Source of the DNA: Solobacterium moorei
Lineage (GTDB): Bacteria; Bacillota_I; Bacilli_A; Erysipelotrichales; Erysipelotrichaceae
NCBI RefSeq assembly: GCF_036323475.1
Contig: NZ_AP028934.1
Location: 248,001-312,000, forward strand
Direction: 5' to 3'
Length of the DNA: 64,000 nt
The stretch's first letter is position 1. Each line of letters begins with the position of its first letter. The notes under the pieces are model-generated. The model saw only the letters and a list, made by a program, of their open reading frames with translations. It had not been told where the DNA came from and did not search any database. Positions 63,693-64,000 of the stretch are shown here, piece after piece. The translations under genes were made by a program, and so were the position numbers.

Positions 63693-64000
63693 ATGAAACT
63701 TGTTTTAATTAGACATGGTGAAAGTGAATGGAATAAGCTCAACCTTTTCACAGGTTGGACAGACGTTGAACTTTCTGAGAAGGGTGTAGAGGAAGCTAAG
63801 GCTGGCGGACGTGCTTTAAAGGAAGCAGGATTTGACTTTGATCTTTGCTATACATCATATTTGAAGCGTGCAATCCACACATTAAACTTTGTATTATCTG
63901 AAATGGACCGTGAATGGTTACCAGTTACTAAGACTTGGAAGCTCAATGAAAGACACTACGGTGCTTTACAGGGCTTAAATAAGGCTGAAACAGCTGAGAA
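63693..64000 (+). CDS. gpmA: 2,3-bisphosphoglycerate-dependent phosphoglycerate mutase, partial
   Basis: The visible 102 residues begin [13 protein letters not shown] (catalytic histidine in RHGE), then [15 protein letters not shown] and [12 protein letters not shown], all classic for GpmA. It interconverts 3- and 2-phosphoglycerate in glycolysis. GGAGG precedes the ATG. The gene runs off the right edge. Confidence 0.97.
   Translation, partial: MKLVLIRHGESEWNKLNLFTGWTDVELSEKGVEEAKAGGRALKEAGFDFDLCYTSYLKRAIHTLNFVLSEMDREWLPVTKTWKLNERHYGALQGLNKAETAE

Noticed and set aside
1-64000. CRISPR array or prophage
   Set aside because: No regularly spaced short repeats, no cas genes, integrase, capsid or terminase genes were found.

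Overview
The window is AT-rich and densely packed with short intergenic gaps. It has strong AGGAGG-type ribosome binding sites, many PTS proteins, a LicT-type antiterminator, an ECF transporter, LrgAB, a likely CcpA cre site and a guanine riboswitch. This points to a low-GC Gram-positive (Bacillota) host-associated fermenter. The mix of genes would suit the Erysipelotrichales, but I cannot fix the genus without a search. TGA and TAG are both used as real stops, so the standard bacterial code applies.

Layout. 1-2081: part of a tRNA-Thr, a lipoprotein, a GltD-like flavoprotein and a small membrane protein. 2123-5501 (minus): a sodium:neurotransmitter-type symporter and a PTS EIIBCA gene broken by two in-frame stop codons. 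5638-16850: a membrane-bound AraC-type regulator, an AfuABC/FbpABC-like ABC operon with two ATPase genes for one fused permease, NanE with a ROK sugar kinase (amino-sugar salvage), an FAD oxidoreductase and a ROK-type repressor behind a cre site. 16898-21000: an ion-transporter-family permease, a HyuA (hydantoinase/oxoprolinase)-like protein and a small HEXXH protein. 21066-27917: a Crp/Fnr-type regulator divergent from a seven-gene set with ECF S, T, A and A' proteins, an MFS carrier, a uridine-phosphorylase-like enzyme and a nucleoside hydrolase, most easily read as nucleoside uptake and cleavage. 28079-32443: a KDPG-aldolase-family protein, an MtlR-type regulator and fructose-type EIIA, EIIB and EIIC. 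32578-38295: an XRE-type regulator, an unrecognised membrane protein, and a LicT / EIIBC / ADP-ribosylglycohydrolase operon.

38337-40043: tRNA-Leu and an IS1202-like (ISNCY) insertion with a long target duplication. 40028-45238: an esterase and ATP-grasp pair, YqeY, TcdA, YbaK, VanZ and YitT-type proteins. 45291-52358: FtsE, FtsX, an M23 peptidase, a CtpA-type protease, UvrB and a small membrane protein, apparently one cell-division/cell-wall operon running into DNA repair. 52458-55307: an aminotransferase with an Lrp-type regulator, then the canonical rpsF-ssb-rpsR operon. 55346-58603: two near-identical ISL3-family elements in tandem. 58656-64000: LrgAB, a guanine-riboswitch-controlled NCS2 purine permease, a 1-phosphofructokinase-like kinase, an AlaX-type editing protein and the start of gpmA.

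Much of the window is a series of small sugar, nucleoside and amide acquisition modules, each with its own regulator, inserted among housekeeping genes. The least understood modules are the HyuA/HEXXH/permease cluster, the ECF-nucleoside operon and the PTS operon carrying an ADP-ribosylglycohydrolase. All functional calls come from reading motifs by eye; no database search was run.
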